Origin: Liquidambar formosana
Lineage: Eukaryota; Streptophyta; Magnoliopsida; Saxifragales; Altingiaceae
Reading direction: 5' to 3'
DNA length: 64,000 nt
NCBI GenBank assembly: GCA_039720395.1
Contig: CM077822.1
Span: 20,791,267-20,855,266 of the forward strand
Part shown: positions 1-12,776 of the stretch, in pieces
Position numbering within the stretch: position 1 is the stretch's first letter
Layout of the letters: each line of letters begins with the position of its first letter
Made by a program: the position numbers and the translations under genes
The notes under the pieces: generated by a model
The model's database searches: none
Told to the model about the DNA's origin: nothing
Seen by the model: the letters and a program-made list of their open reading frames with translations, nothing else

Positions 1-3000
1 ATAATGGCACATCCTTTATTACCCCATGAACCCAAACTTTCCAGCAACCCTCTCCCAACGGCACATGATGTACAACCGAATTAGGAGATGTGTCTGCAAT
101 CTCCCCTTTTGCAACTTCAACAGGAGTACCAAACCAATGTAATAGCTTACATGTTGTTTTTTTCAGGGGAGCACTTCCTTGTACGCCCACACTACCCTGT
201 GACTACATTACAATAAAGAAAAAAATAAGAAATTAAAAAATAATAATAATAATGAGCCATTTACATGAATATTTGTATTAGATTTCTTTCCAAAAAAAAT
301 TTAATAGATTTACTGGTGGAGTTGCTTTTTTCGGAGGAGCGCTTTCTTGTATGCCCACACTACCCTGTGACTACATTACAATAAAGAAAAAAATAAGAAA
401 TTATAAAACTTATAAAATTAAAAACAAAAAAAAAAAAAAAAAAAATGAGCTACTTACATGAGCATTGGTATTAGATTTCTTTCCAAAAAAAAAAAATAAT
501 AACAGATTTACCGGTTGAGTTGATTTATGAGTATGAGTCGTGTTCTCATCATTGGATCTGTGACTCTATAAACGTTGCAATTGACATAATTAATAAATGT
601 GAGATATATATATGTACTTATGAAACAAACAACATTCCTTTTACAAACTGTAGAGATCATTTACCTCAGTTGGCCGCATTCCATGTGTAACAATATATGT
701 CAATTCCTCCACTTTTTGTTCCAAGTTCTTCACTACACGTTGCAGCTGTCTCATAGTCCCACCTCTTTCTATTTTTGCATCTACCTTTGAGGGTTTAGCT
801 CCAAATCCCATCCCCCGAACCCAACCTCGACGTTCGGGACCAAATACTTTGGTGACAGCATCCTTTTTTATAGTGCTTGTTGGTTCACGAGGGTATTCTT
901 CTAATTTTCTCTGAAATCACACATGCATATATTGTATGTTCAAAAAGTTAAAATACTAGCTAAACACCTACATTATTGATGTAAAAGTAAATGAGATACA
1001 CTTTTTTACCACAACATCAGCAACTAAATCATTGATGAAATCCCCACCCTTCTTTGTATGCCCACGGATCCAAACATCAGCTCGTGTGACCTCTTCACCA
1101 CCATTGTCAGCAGCTTTCTTTCTCTAACAAAACATAAAAAATAATGATCTTGACTATCCAAGCAACACGGCTGTAAAAACTAAAATTCTTATTAAAATAC
1201 CAATCTTGGTCTATCAAGTATAAACATTTCTAGAAGTCAAAACCAACATAAAAGTGTGACAAACCAATACTTGCATATTACATACCCATGGCATTATTCT
1301 TCCTAATTTCCCATAGCACTTGCATATTCCCATTGTGTGCATACCCCAAACCATCTACAAATTTGATCAACTTACAAAAGCAAATATGACAGTCCAATGC
1401 CAACAACTCATGGCCTTAAGCTAAGAGTTTCATTGATGCAACAAAAAAAAAAAAAACTAAGACTATCATTAATGCAGGCCTCAAAAGGCCATGGAAAATT
1501 AATTAATTTCAAGATGGGGCTTGATGGAAAACAGTGGCAACAACCTGTTAAAGTATATAAAAGGAGAGGGAAAGAGGATTCTAATGCCCAAGCCTTGATT
1601 TGGCACGTGTTGGATGATATGGGCCTCACCTAGAGCCTTTCATAATTGGGTCGGGCCACATTTGGGCTGTGTTTTGGTCCTTCAAAGAGCAACCCCAAAC
1701 CCATGAAATCACTGCTGTCCAGAATTTCCAGCAGCTTCTTCACATGGTTTCTAGCAATATGCAACCTCCAAACCTCACCTAAATCACACCCCAAACCATC
1801 TACAAAGCCCACTGACTTCCCACCATTGAAGTTCTCCCCTATTTGTCCTACATCAATCATCTACTCAAGATATGATAAACATAAAATAACCTATCACTTC
1901 TTACCATGTCATCTTCCAAACGAGCATAGCCCTTTCTACTCGTCATGTGAGGAAGCTCTTGCTTCTTTCTCATTTCTTTAAAAATTTTACTTTTTCCCTA
2001 CAAAGAAAAGAAAAAAAAATCATAATATTATGAAGCAATATTCAGTTTGATGAACTTTATGTCATATTTTTCTTACATTGAACTCAGAAGACAACCGTCC
2101 CTTTATAAATGCAGCCCATTCATTGGAAGTTAGGTTTTGAGGCTTGGCAAGGGCAAGTTCAGTCGTTGCATCATCTCTTTGAGCAAGATCTCTTATTAAT
2201 TTAGTTAACAGCGATTTGTAGTCTCTTAAATGCTTGCCCATCTTTTGTACAATCATCTTCCTTCGACTTTCAGCCAACTTGAACTTTTGCTACATAGCAT
2301 AATATGAAAGTTAGAGTTTGAAAATGGAAACACAAAATAAAATTGATTATCTATTCTTGCAACTTACCCGAATACAAGCCCATAAAGTTTCCTCAACAGA
2401 ATTTGGCAGTTTTGACCAACGTTCTAGGCTCACTGGCACATTCTCCCGTACTAAGGCCCCAAGATATGTAGCCAATTTGACTGATTCGTTGCCAATTGGC
2501 TGATCCCGCTCATTAAAATCTACTTCACTAGCTTTTCCCCTATCATCTTGTCTTATCTTGTTTGGGCCCCTAGGTTTTCTATTCTTTTTTTTACTGTTTT
2601 TGGATGAATCTTCCACAGTATGAGTGTTGTCATTGGATGCTTCTTCTGTTGTAGGAGATTCATTCAATGGAGAATTCGAGTTCCCATCCGATATTCTGAC
2701 CCCACCATTTCTTTCCTCATTTACAACAGCTGCAATCGTAGCTTCTTGCTGTTTCTTTGCTCGTTTCTCTGCACTTTTAGAGCTCTATGTAATTACATGC
2801 AATACAAGAAGCTTCAATAGTTAGTGAGCATTCATATGCAATATATTTCAAATATTACTTCTACTTCATCAATGTTTTTAATGCATTATGGCATATCCAA
2901 GGAAATCTGAGCAGTGAGTTATTCAAAAACATTTCAAAGAAAGCAATAGAATAGGTTCTAATGAAGGATTGAACTAATTTATCCAAATTAAATGGACTAA

Positions 3001-3683
3001 TGACCAAACTGATAATCCTTTGGGTTAACACTAGTCCAACAAATTTGATAAACTTAGCACAATAACTTATTCAACAAGTGATAGGACCTTGTAATCCAAC
3101 AAGGAAACGCCCAAAACTGTTTTTTTTTTTATTTTTTTTATTTTTTTATGAAGTAAATATGTATTAATAACAAAAGAGTATAGCCCAAGTACATGAGACA
3201 TATACAAGCACTAAGGGAACCTCTAACATTTGAGGGAGTCAACAAAATGCAAAAAAGTAAGGTGATTACAGTAGCATAATTAAAGTACCACAAGTAAAGA
3301 TATTTAACAAAAAAGTACTGAAAAACATATTAACATTCTCTTCTTTTGTGTCCAAAATGCTAGAGAAAATAATAGTTCAAATTATTTTTCATCTACACCA
3401 GTTGAAATTCAGTAGAAAGGAATTAAAAACAAAATAATGTTAATAGGCAGGGAATTAAAAAGAAAAACTTAAAAACAGTAAGGTTTGATAATAACAATTA
3501 AAGACCATTGTGTCAATAGGCAAGGAATTAAAAACAAGAAAGAAGAAAGAACACACAACAGAAGATAATAAAAGGGGTTCACCCCAATAATACCAATAAG
3601 TCAATAGAAACAGTTCAACAGTAGGTAGATAATAACTTTGAGCATACCTCTCCAGAATCAGAATTCTTGCGTCTCTTACTCAT
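1..3683 (-). CDS. TNPA-like second CACTA protein (Transposase_24 / En-Spm type), partial
   Basis: I assembled nine minus-strand exons with GT..AG borders and no stop: 3683-3648, 2784-2368, 2289-2077, 1997-1905, 1123-1010, 910-665, 565-512, 370-314 and 202 to beyond base 1. All internal exons are multiples of three. The start MSKRRKNSDSGE at 3683 opens a basic Lys/Arg-rich N-terminus. It is followed by a segment typical of plant transposase PF03004 (WSKLPNSVEETLWACIR, then SRKGYARLEDDM and TRADVWIRGHTKKGG) and a short coiled-coil-like stretch (LQRVVKNLEQKVEELTYIV). The last visible exon (CKLLHWFGTPVEVAKGEI) looks like the DUF8039 domain often fused to this family. In En/Spm the equivalent protein binds subterminal repeats and assists excision. 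The gene starts about 290 bp after the transposase stop, on the same strand. Intron 5 (1124-1904) is long and shows no coding signal. Confidence 0.8.
150..400 (-). repeat. Tandem duplication of one TNPA-like exon
   Basis: About 75 bp recur at roughly 160-240 and 325-400, including the exon start at a TGTAATGTAG acceptor. The encoded peptides are near twins: SQGSVGIQESAPPKKAT (370-314) and SQGSVGVQGSAPLKKTT (from 202). Both copies keep their splice acceptors, so the transcript could carry the module twice or skip one. Confidence 0.75.
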
Positions 3684-3968
3684 CTTGCTCTACTCGTACT
3701 TTGGAATACGTAAGAGTACTAGTCTATGATGAACAAAAAATATAATTAGAATTGCAAATAATATAATACACAAAGCATTTATTTATATATATATATATAT
3801 ATAAAAATTGTTTTTTCTAATAACAAGTTCATACCTTAAACCCAACCAAAAATAATATTATCTACAGCTAACCACAAACCAATATATATCAACCCACAAA
3901 AAAAGATACATTACAATCTCATAGTTTATCATACAAAACTCATGACATTCATAATATTCAATTACATC

Positions 3969-6900
3969 TTATTCCTCATCAAACACTTCTATGCTCTCAC
4001 AATCCCTCCTTACATAATCTTCCTCAATAGCAATAGTGTCCAAGTCAAGATTAGATACATCTAATGGTGTAGATGGCCTATAAGTAGTCTCATCATACAT
4101 CTCCAACTCATAAAAGCCTCTAGGTGGTGCTTTTAGTACAACATACCAACTCGATGTATCATTATCCCTAGAATAAAACACTTGCTTTGCTTGTGATGCT
4201 AGGATGAATGGATCTCTTTCAAATTGATTTTGACCTTGGTGGAGGTTAACCAACGTAAATCCATCCTTAACTTTGACACCATTCCCAATGTTTGCCCATT
4301 CACATTTAAAAATAGGGACTTGGAATTTGTTATAGTCTAACAAAATAATGTCTTTTATATGGCCATAGTAAGAGATCTTTTCAACAACTTGCGTATTGTC
4401 TCTTGCACTAGACCGACAAATAGTTTCTGCATCAATGTAAACACCACTATTTTGTGTGGACCTTTCGACATCCAATGTGTGAAATCGATGTTTATTGATG
4501 ATGTAGCCTGAATATGACATTGCATGTTGTCTAGGCCCACGTGCAAGCCACGGCAATGTATCTGATACATTAGTAGCACTCATCTCGACCTTCCTTGCTA
4601 ACCACTCGCAGAAAGTCTCTATATGTCTCTTTTGTGCGAGGGTTTCATCCTTTGCAAGACGACGGTCAGAACGTTTAAGCTCCTTGACATGCATTCTAAT
4701 AGGAAAGTAAAATAGTAAGATAAGTGTATGATGTCATGTGATTAAAAAGTAATAAAAAGTTTATTATAATCATACTTACTCTAAATATGGTTCAACTTTT
4801 GCACTATTTCTTAACACATAAAGATGAGCACTTCGTAACAAATCATCAGCCATAATCAGTGGACGTCCCTTAGAAATTGGATGCCCTTCTAGTATTGTTT
4901 CATGTTCAAAATCTTCATTGCGGTTAAGACGAATGCCTATTTCAGCTACTTTCTTCATGTACCCACTACAAAACCGCATGCATTCTTCAGCTAAATAGCA
5001 TTCTGCTATACATCCTTCAGGTCGTGCACGATTCCTAACATATCCCTTGAGTACCTTCATAAATCTAAATCATAACATTAAAGAAATGATAATTTCTATG
5101 TTATTTGCATTAATTATTCAAGGATAATTTCTATAAATAATAAATAAAACAAAGTTGATAGTAGGCCACCTCTCAAATGGGTACATCCAACGATATTGCA
5201 CTGGTCCACATATACGTGCTTCTCGCCCTAGGTGGATTGATAAATGAATCATAATGTCAAAGAATGATGGAGGAAAGAACCTTTCAAACATGCATAAAGT
5301 CTCCGCAACTTCATCTTCAAGTGGTTCCAATCTATCTCTATCAATGACCCTTTGACATAATTCATTGAAAAATGCACATAGTCGAAATACTGCAATCCTT
5401 GGTCCATTTGGCAAAAGTCCTCTTACTGCTACTGGCAACAATTGTTGCATTATGACATGACAATCATGGGACTTTAGGCCTAGTATCTTGCATTCTTCTA
5501 ATGAAATGCAATTCGCAATATTGGAACTATAGCCGTCTGGCAACTTCAATGATTTCAACCTAGCACAAAAAATTTGTTTCTCTTTCTTTGAGAACGTATG
5601 CGGTGCTGCTGGTAAGATATATTTTTTATTTCCTACATCCTTTGCGTGCAATTCATGCCTAATGGACATTTCTTCCAAATTTCTACGAGAATTAAGCCCA
5701 TCTTTCGACTTCTTCTTCAGATGTAAAAGTGTGCCGATAATGCTCTCGCAAACATTCTTCTCAATGTGCATTACATCTAAGTTATGACGCAAAAGTAATG
5801 CCTAAAACATTAACCACACAAAATATATTTATTCAAATATGATAATAATAGACCCTTTTAGTAATTGAGAATGAAAAAATCAAACATTTAACTTGTAAGA
5901 ATTAACTTACATTCCAATATGGTAAGTCGAAAAATATAGACCTCTTCTTCCATGGTTGTTGCCCATCTGTTGGTTTCACCTTTCCTGTCTTTCTCTTCTT
6001 TCTCTTTTTTATCTTCTTTCCCAACACATTTACAGTAGGTTTTATCTTCTTTCCCCAATCATTTTCAATATCTTTGATTGCCCTTAAAACTTCTGAGCCG
6101 ATCAATGGTCTAGGCTTCCCTCGAATTTCGTGATTTCCATCAAACCAACTTTTTTTCTTTCGAAAGGGATGATTAGGTGCAAGGAACCGCCTATGGCACA
6201 TGTATGTAAACTTATGGCTCCATTTCAGCCATTCTGAGCATGTGTTAAGACTGCATATAGGACAAGCTAATTTCCCTTTTGTGGGACAACCAGCTAGGTT
6301 TCCATAAGCTGGAAAATCATTTATCGTCCACATCAAAATAGCTTTCAAATTAAACATGGATTTAGTAAATGCATCATAAACCTCAACACCATTGTTCCAT
6401 AATTCTTTCAAATCATCTACAAGTGGCTCCAAATATACATCTATGTCATTTCCCGGTTGCTTTGGCCCTGGGATAAGCAATGTCAACATTAAGTTTTCCT
6501 TCGCCATGCATAGCCAAGGGGGCAGGTTATAAGTAACCAATATCACTGGCCAGCAACTATATCAAGAGCTAAGATCTGCAAAGGGATTAAACCCATCTGC
6601 TGTAAGACCAAGTCTAAGATTTCGTGAATCTGATGCAAAACATGGCCACTTTTGATTAACTGTATCCCATGCTAATGAATCAACAGGATGTCGCATCTTA
6701 CCATCTTGACTTTTGTGATTGGAATGCCATGTTAATTGTTCTGCCTTTTCAGCTAACATAAACATCCTCTTAAGTCTAGGTATGATTGGAAAATAACGCA
6801 ATACTTTTGCAGGAACTCCTTTTTGAATCTTATTAGTGCGTGGGTTTGATTTCCATCGCGAAGAATTACATTTTGGACACGTCTCCATGAGCTCCTTTTC

Positions 6901-7615
6901 TTTTCTAAATAAACAACAATCGTTCACACAGGCATGTATCTTCTCATATCCTAGATCAAACGCCTTTAGTAACTTTTTTGTTGAATACATAGAATCAGGA
7001 AGTGTGTTATCTTGAGGTAACATGTCACGAAGGATTTCAAGAAGTTCACTAAAACTCTTATCAGATAGACCGTTTGTAGCTTTATGCTTGTATAAAACTA
7101 CAGTAGCTGACAACTTTGTATACTTTGTACAACCTGGGTACAAAGGAGTTTCACCATCTTCCAACAAAGATGTGAACTCTTGCTCTCTCCTTTCATGCAT
7201 AGGCTGTGTAACATCATCTACGGGCATAAATGCATCTCTACACATCCTATATGTATCTGGCATCTCAACATCTTCATGTTGTGTGGACGCACTTGGACAT
7301 TCCCCATGAAGGACCCAGGTATTGTATGTGGAATCCATCCCAACCCTGACTAAGTGCTCAAACACTATGTCATAATGTTGGCGACATACATTTTGACAAT
7401 CAGAGCAAGGGCATACGATCGTTTCTGGTTTCCCTGCACGCGCTTGAGCCATATCGGCAAATTTTCGTGCTCCATATACATATTGAGCTGAATTTCTACA
7501 TATTAGAACTCACTACTTCATTAAATCAATCACTTGAGTATATAATAATTAAAATACTATTCATGAAACACCAATAAGATTAAAACCTTGGAAGATGAAG
7601 CCATTCTTTATCCAT
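3969..7615 (-). pseudogene. TNP2-type CACTA transposase, complete except for one in-frame stop
   Basis: Five exons join in frame: 7615-7587, 7495-5911, 5801-5170, 5064-4780 and 4695-3969, together 3258 nt or 1085 residues. The start MDKEWLHLP at 7615 is the family's usual opening and comes from a 29-nt first exon. In order I see the transposase-associated N-terminal zinc-like domain (VCPCSDCQNV), the TNP2 core (ILVTYNLPPWLCM, PGPKQPGNDIDVYLEPL, GCPTKGKLACPIC), then LRHNLDVMHIEKNVCESI and a DUF4218 segment ending GPVQYRWMYPFER, and a DUF4216 C-terminus (ISYYGHIKDIILLDYNKF). The only lesion is TGA at 6564-6562 between DLSS and YSCWPV. TNP2 proteins cut and join CACTA ends. Splice sites and all other codons are open, so the loss looks recent or could be a base-call error. 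Confidence 0.9.
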
Positions 7616-9913
7616 AGTGAGTAGCTAACTTGCTAGCACTAATGAGCACCTACAGTTAATCAAATGTTAGAATTTAGAGGTAAGACATGCTTTCATGGAT
7701 ATAGAGATGAACCCTCAAAATTAGGTTAAAAGTTTACAATAGGCTTGCACCAAAAGGAAAATGTTAGAGGAAATGATAACGTTTTACAATTATCAATTTA
7801 TCATAGTAAGAATAGTGACTTTCCTACAGTAACACTTACAAAGAGATACAAAAGCTTCCCTAGGGTATTAAGTCTTGTCCTAGAGGGGTTAAATAGGACC
7901 ATACTAAATCTAATTTTAAACCTATTTATTAATTAAAGCCTAGACTTTATATCTAATTAAATTACGCAAGCTCAATAAGTCAAATGAACTGAAATAATGC
8001 TAACTTGAAAATATAAATTAAACACTTCCAATGCCTATAAACATAGGCAATAGAAAGGGAAATAATCAAGCTTGTAAATGGATACTAGTAATAGAATTCA
8101 AGAACTATATGCATAATTGAACAAGTAATGAATTATAACACACACCAATGAGGACCTGCCCTAGAGATTGGAAGATATCTGTGTATATGAGAGTGGGGTC
8201 TAGACTATATATTATAATCCAAGCTTCACACAAAACAAAGATAAAATCCAAAAATTTGTTCACTAGCATCTTTATATCTTCTTTTTCCATGTTCTCTACC
8301 CCATTATATGTCTATGCTTTTGATCCCTGGAAAAACTATTCATGTTGATTGCTTTATAGAGCAGATCATCGACACATATCTTGTGCCTTTTAAGTCTCAT
8401 AAACTCTGTCTCTTTTCGCTATAAATCCTTAATCAAATTGATTTGCTCCTCCTTGGGTACATCCGAAGAAGCTAACTTTCTTTCTAAATCATATCAGTAT
8501 CCAAGATCCAACTCTGAAACTGCATCTTTTAATCAAAGTTTTGTACCAACTTTTAAAAAATCCTTTTGACGAGAACGCATCAACATAATCTACTGAAGAA
8601 ACACATTTTAGTCAATGGATGCTGTTATTAAAATATTGAGAAACTAAAAAGTATAAAAAGATGACAACCATTATTCAAACATCACCCTGACCTAGCCTAA
8701 GATTGGGTTGGCTTGGACTCAGGCTTGCCATGAACCAAAGACATAGTAGTTAGTACCATAAGAACGGGGGCTTCTCTTGTTCTTAAGGAGCACATTTATG
8801 GGTGAAGTGACTATTGTTTGAATTTAGCTTTAGGTATCCTTCAGTGACCCATGTGAAACTCCATGTTCTTGTGCTCTCCATTATGAATTGAACCTTGTTG
8901 AGCTTGACATACACCTTTGTTTGGGAAACAACGCCAAATTATGTGTTTTCATTCATTTATGATTAAATTTGTTTCTATATTATCCCCGATTAATGCTTCT
9001 ACGCTGCCAACAAGTGGTACCAGAGTGTCCGAAAATCCACAAGATGGAATCTTGATCTAATAAACACCCAAATATGTTTCCAAAACATAACAAAAAAAGT
9101 AACCCACACCATTCAAATTAATCGCACATAGGAAAAGAAAGGAAAAAAGTAGCTGCCCCAATCATAGTAAACAGAATACACAAAGTCACAACTTCAGAAA
9201 TATCTTCTTCCACTAATCCAGTTGAACAAACAGTTACAGATGCATTGCAGCGAGTATGTCAAAAAAAATGTTATTGACGTAACTCACGTAAGAACAACAT
9301 TAATTCGCGACAACACATACAAAATCCATACATTTGAAAAACAGAGTAAAAATAAAGGCAGAGAGGACCATACCTTGAGTGGGATTTGAGAATGAGAAAG
9401 GGAAAAGGAGAAGGTCACGAAGAGACCCAACAATAGCACGCACGCACGTAGTACAAACACGCACGCAGCTGAGAGAGGCACCAAAAAAAAGAAAGGGAAA
9501 CTTAGGGTTCTTGAAAGGATGCGGGAAAAAAAAAAAAAAAAACAGAGCCTAAACCGTGGTGCGTGGCGGTGAAGAGAAATACCTGAAGATGAGAAGGAAA
9601 AGGAAGAAGCTGGAGAGAGACCGTGGTGCGTGACGGCGTGGCTGAGAGAGATCGTGGTGAGTGACGGCGTGGTTCGATTTGGGGAGGCACTACAAGGTGG
9701 TGCGAATCAGAACCGCTTGTCAGCGTCTACCTCCGTTGGTACACAAATTTTCAAACCTCATACACCTTGAGACTTTCTCTTCTTAAACCGGTGAATGGAG
9801 GGATTCAGAGGTGAAATTGCCAAAGCTTCTACACTTGCCAATTTCTTCTTATCAAGGTCAAGCTATTCCTTCCTATTTTGGATTTGGGGAAGCTGAGTTG
9901 AGGTTTTGATTTG
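7616..9913. other. Untranslated 5' part of the CACTA element, no gene seen
   Basis: This stretch lies between the element's end structures and the transposase start. It is AT-rich to about 9280, then more GC-balanced. Only short open frames occur, none with recognisable motifs. A copia-type remnant is seen near 8880-9030. Promoter elements for the transposase should lie here, but I could not point to one. Confidence 0.6.
8880..9030 (+). mobile_element. Remnant of a copia-type LTR end with primer-binding site
   Basis: The motif CAACAAGTGGTACCAGAG near 9008-9025 is the usual LTR end plus a primer-binding site complementary to initiator tRNA-Met (one change from the common TGGTATCAGAG). About 130 bp before it has LTR-like composition. 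No gag follows, so this is a truncated relic nested in the CACTA element. Confidence 0.4.
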
Positions 9914-10100
9914 GGGAGGGTTTTCGTTTGTGGAGGATGAGAGAGGGTAAGAGGAGTGTGAGGGTTTGAACGATTGGGGAGGGTTTCGGTTTGTGGAGGA
10001 TGAGAGGGTGAGAGGAGTGTGAGGGTTTGAACGATTGGGGAAGGTTTTGATTTTGGGAGGGTTTCGGTTTGGGGAGGATGAGAGAGGTTGAGAGGAGTGT
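9914..10100 (+). repeat. Tandem repeat, about 61 bp x 3
   Basis: Units share the phrases GGAGGGTTTCGGTTTGTGG and GATGAGAGGGTGAGAGGAG. Two are nearly identical and the third has a short insertion. The array sits just inside the CACTA subterminal region. Confidence 0.75.
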
Positions 10101-10194
10101 TTTGTTTTTTTTATTTTTCTCTTACGAAACCAGCCCTCCTTATAACCAAAAACCCAAAAAGAAAAAAGTGGGAACCAATAGCGCCAAAATTTTA

Positions 10195-10451
10195 GCAATG
10201 AATTCCCAACTCATTCACGGCGTAAAACACACGCCGTCTAAAAGGGTGAATTCCCAACTCATTCACGGCGTACAAAACACGCCGTCTAAAAGGTTATCCA
10301 CGGCGTTTTTAAACTGCATGCCGTGAATAATGTCACATGTACTATATTAACGGCATGCATTTGGCGAATGCCGTTAATGTACCTCATCTACGGCGTGCCA
10401 CATATGCACGCCGTAGATATAACGTCGTGAATATGTAATTTTCTTGTAGTG
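10195..10451. repeat. CACTA subterminal repeats and terminal inverted repeat
   Basis: At least eight copies of ACGGCGT-like words occur in both orientations, often paired as a palindrome of the form TACGGCGTG..CACGCCGTA (10388-10417). In En/Spm elements such repeats are the binding sites of the TNPA-type protein. The array ends in TTTTCTTGTAGTG at 10451. Confidence 0.85.
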
Positions 10452-11951
10452 TAATAGGGTTTTATGCATAGTTGTGAGGTTAGGGTTTCGATAACCCTAA
10501 AATCACGTAGGTCTTATACAGCATGCTTAGCTTAGCTTAGCTTTTTGAGTTGTTTCTCATCATAGTCATTCTATATATGCTGCATATAGTTGAATCATGT
10601 TAGGCTTGCATTCATGCAGTATGTTTTATAGGTTTTTTGGAGACATTATTCTTTTCTAAGAATAATTATCCTTTTCGTTAAGTGAGGTTTCGCATGAGAG
10701 CCTTCTGCGATGTGTTTAAGCATGAAATCACTTCTATTGTGTTCTAGTGTATATATTTTACGTAGGATATGTTGATTGCACCTCCCCATGATGACTTTTT
10801 TACGTGAAATTATCTTAGGATAGTTTTGCTTAAGAAAGCTCGCCGTAGGAAGGTCTATTTTCATGTTTTACATATGATATCATCTTTTTTGGTTAGAATG
10901 TGCTTAGTTGTCATGTTTATTGATATTATTGGAGTTTCTCATGATTGTTAGTGTGTCTTTGGTAGGTTTTTATGCATGTTAGTCGAGTTATTGCATGTAG
11001 GATTGAGTTAGGGTCTTTAGTTATTCATTATTCTTGTTGTTTGCATGATAAATGGATAGTTTTAGGCCTTGTCATGGTTCTGTCCAGATTAGTATATTGC
11101 TCTCTTTGCATGATTTTGTGCACTTGTAAGGGTGCCAACAAGTACAAAGCTTATCCTATTGCAAATAGGGCCACTATTGCTTGAAATTGCTAATGCTAGG
11201 AGCTTTTGCGCTCAGGTAAGTAGGGTTTGAAGGTGCCCCAATTCACCTTTCTTTTTCTTTCTTTTCTCTTCTCCCTCTTAGGGTTATTTCTTAATATGGA
11301 CATATGGTGATTATCAAGGGTTTTCCTTTATCAATAAAATTCTGGTTTTCTAGCAAAGTTTTCCCCTTATGGAAGTTTTCAATTTTGGACTATTCAAATA
11401 AGGAAACCTAGGGTTTTTACCATAGGTTCGTATTAGGTTGTAACCCTATTCTTTTCGAACTACGTGGACTTTGATCCATGTATTTCGCTACATGGTACGT
11501 AGGCGCTCTTCGTGAGGCTCAAGTCCATTCTAGGATCCAAGTATCCTAGGCTTTTCTTTTCTTCTTTTTTCTATTTTGTTTTATTTGATTGATTATGCAT
11601 AGATGATTGGATGGAATATATGATATGCATGCTGTCCTGTGATGATATATGATGATATTTGAGTGAAAAAGATCTTAAGTTAGCCCAATCAAATTAAAAG
11701 ACCAACTCGGGCGATGTGGGTGCCTATGGGCTTTGCCCAGAACCTTCCCACGTCGTAACTTAGCCCCCGAATCCAATTTTCTAGTTTCAAAGACTTGCTT
11801 TTCCTTTAATGGAGTCATGTGGTTTTGAAAATAAAACATTTTTATGATTTTCCTCTTTTCCCTAAAAAATGAGGCGTCGACTCCTTTTTGTTTGTTGTCT
11901 TTCACCTATCTATTTTGCCAAACCCTTATGGGCCACTTTCTGGGGTTCACA
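10452..11951 (+). mobile_element. LTR fragment (family L1), 5' part cut off by the CACTA insertion
   Basis: Most of this segment matches, as a reverse complement, the LTR at 12777-15472; for example, the block at 11461-11555 pairs with 13201-13305. The 3' end TGGGGTTCACA (to 11951) is intact. The start (TGTCACACCCC in the other copy) is absent because the CACTA terminus abuts at 10452. No internal retrotransposon genes are visible. Confidence 0.75.
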
Positions 11952-12470
11952 GTGTGATGTTAGCGTAATGTATCACACAAAATTTAATTATATTCTCAAA
12001 AAGGATAAATTATTTTGAAAAACAATTAATTTAATGGTAGAAACTTGCAAAAAATGAAGGAACTGACACATTATGATATTTGGTGGGAAAATATTAAAAT
12101 TCTCTAGAGCTTAACCCATCTCACAATCATGGTTTTAACATGTTGATATATACCAAAGCAAGTATAACCGTTGAAAGTATCTCGAAATTTGACAGTGCAG
12201 ATTTTAGAATGCATAACAATGATGAATCTTAGCCTTCCATGGGGTTTTGAGTGGGTTTCATAAAGAGTGAAAAACCATGGGGAAAAATATTAAAAATTTG
12301 TTTGAGATTAGAGCATAAAAAGATGAAAGAAAAATCTAAAATGAGAAAGAGAATAGGAGAAAAAGTCAGAGGGAGAAGAAAATAAGAGAAAGTATAAATC
12401 TTTTCAACTTTATGTAATTAACCATATTAACTATATGGAAGAATTTTGATTAAAATAGATTTTTTTCTTA

Positions 12471-12513
<43 letters not shown>

Positions 12514-12776
12514 TGTCAGAAGCAAATTAGGAGAATTTGAAGATTTCGGTAGATCGCGTTTTCTTTTTTAATCCTCATTTCCTTTATTTGTCTCTCTTTT
12601 TAATTATGATTATTTATAATTTTATATGTTCAATTTTTAGAAGGGAAAATGAATAGGCATAAAGAAAACAAAAAAATATAGTACAGTCTATTAAGTTTGG
12701 GTTGAACATTGTATAGTATGGGTTTTAATTTTAATCCTTACACATAAAAACAAAGAGATATGCAGTGAATACTAAG
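11952..12776. other. Spacer between the two inverted LTR copies
   Basis: AT-rich sequence with a run of about 40 T at 12472-12512. No gene or clear element seen. Confidence 0.6.

Larger units (their letters stand above)
1..10451 (-). mobile_element. CACTA (En/Spm) DNA transposon, left part outside the window
   Basis: The right terminus at 10451 reads, on the minus strand, CACTACAAGAAAATTACAT, the standard CACTA terminal inverted repeat. Inside it lies a subterminal array of inverted ACGGCGT/ACGCCGT motifs (10195-10440). Two genes follow, both read leftward: a TNP2-type transposase and a TNPA-like second gene, the usual autonomous CACTA layout. The other terminus lies before base 1, so the full length and target duplication cannot be read; the three flanking bases at 10452-10454 are TAA. 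The element interrupts an LTR whose remainder begins at 10452. Identification is very safe. Current activity is doubtful because the transposase frame carries a stop codon. Confidence 0.95.

Noticed and set aside
1397..1981. Short open frames within the TNPA-like gene
   Set aside because: They lie mainly in the long intron or antisense to exons; direct repeats of CCCCAAACCATCTACAAA there suggest non-coding DNA.
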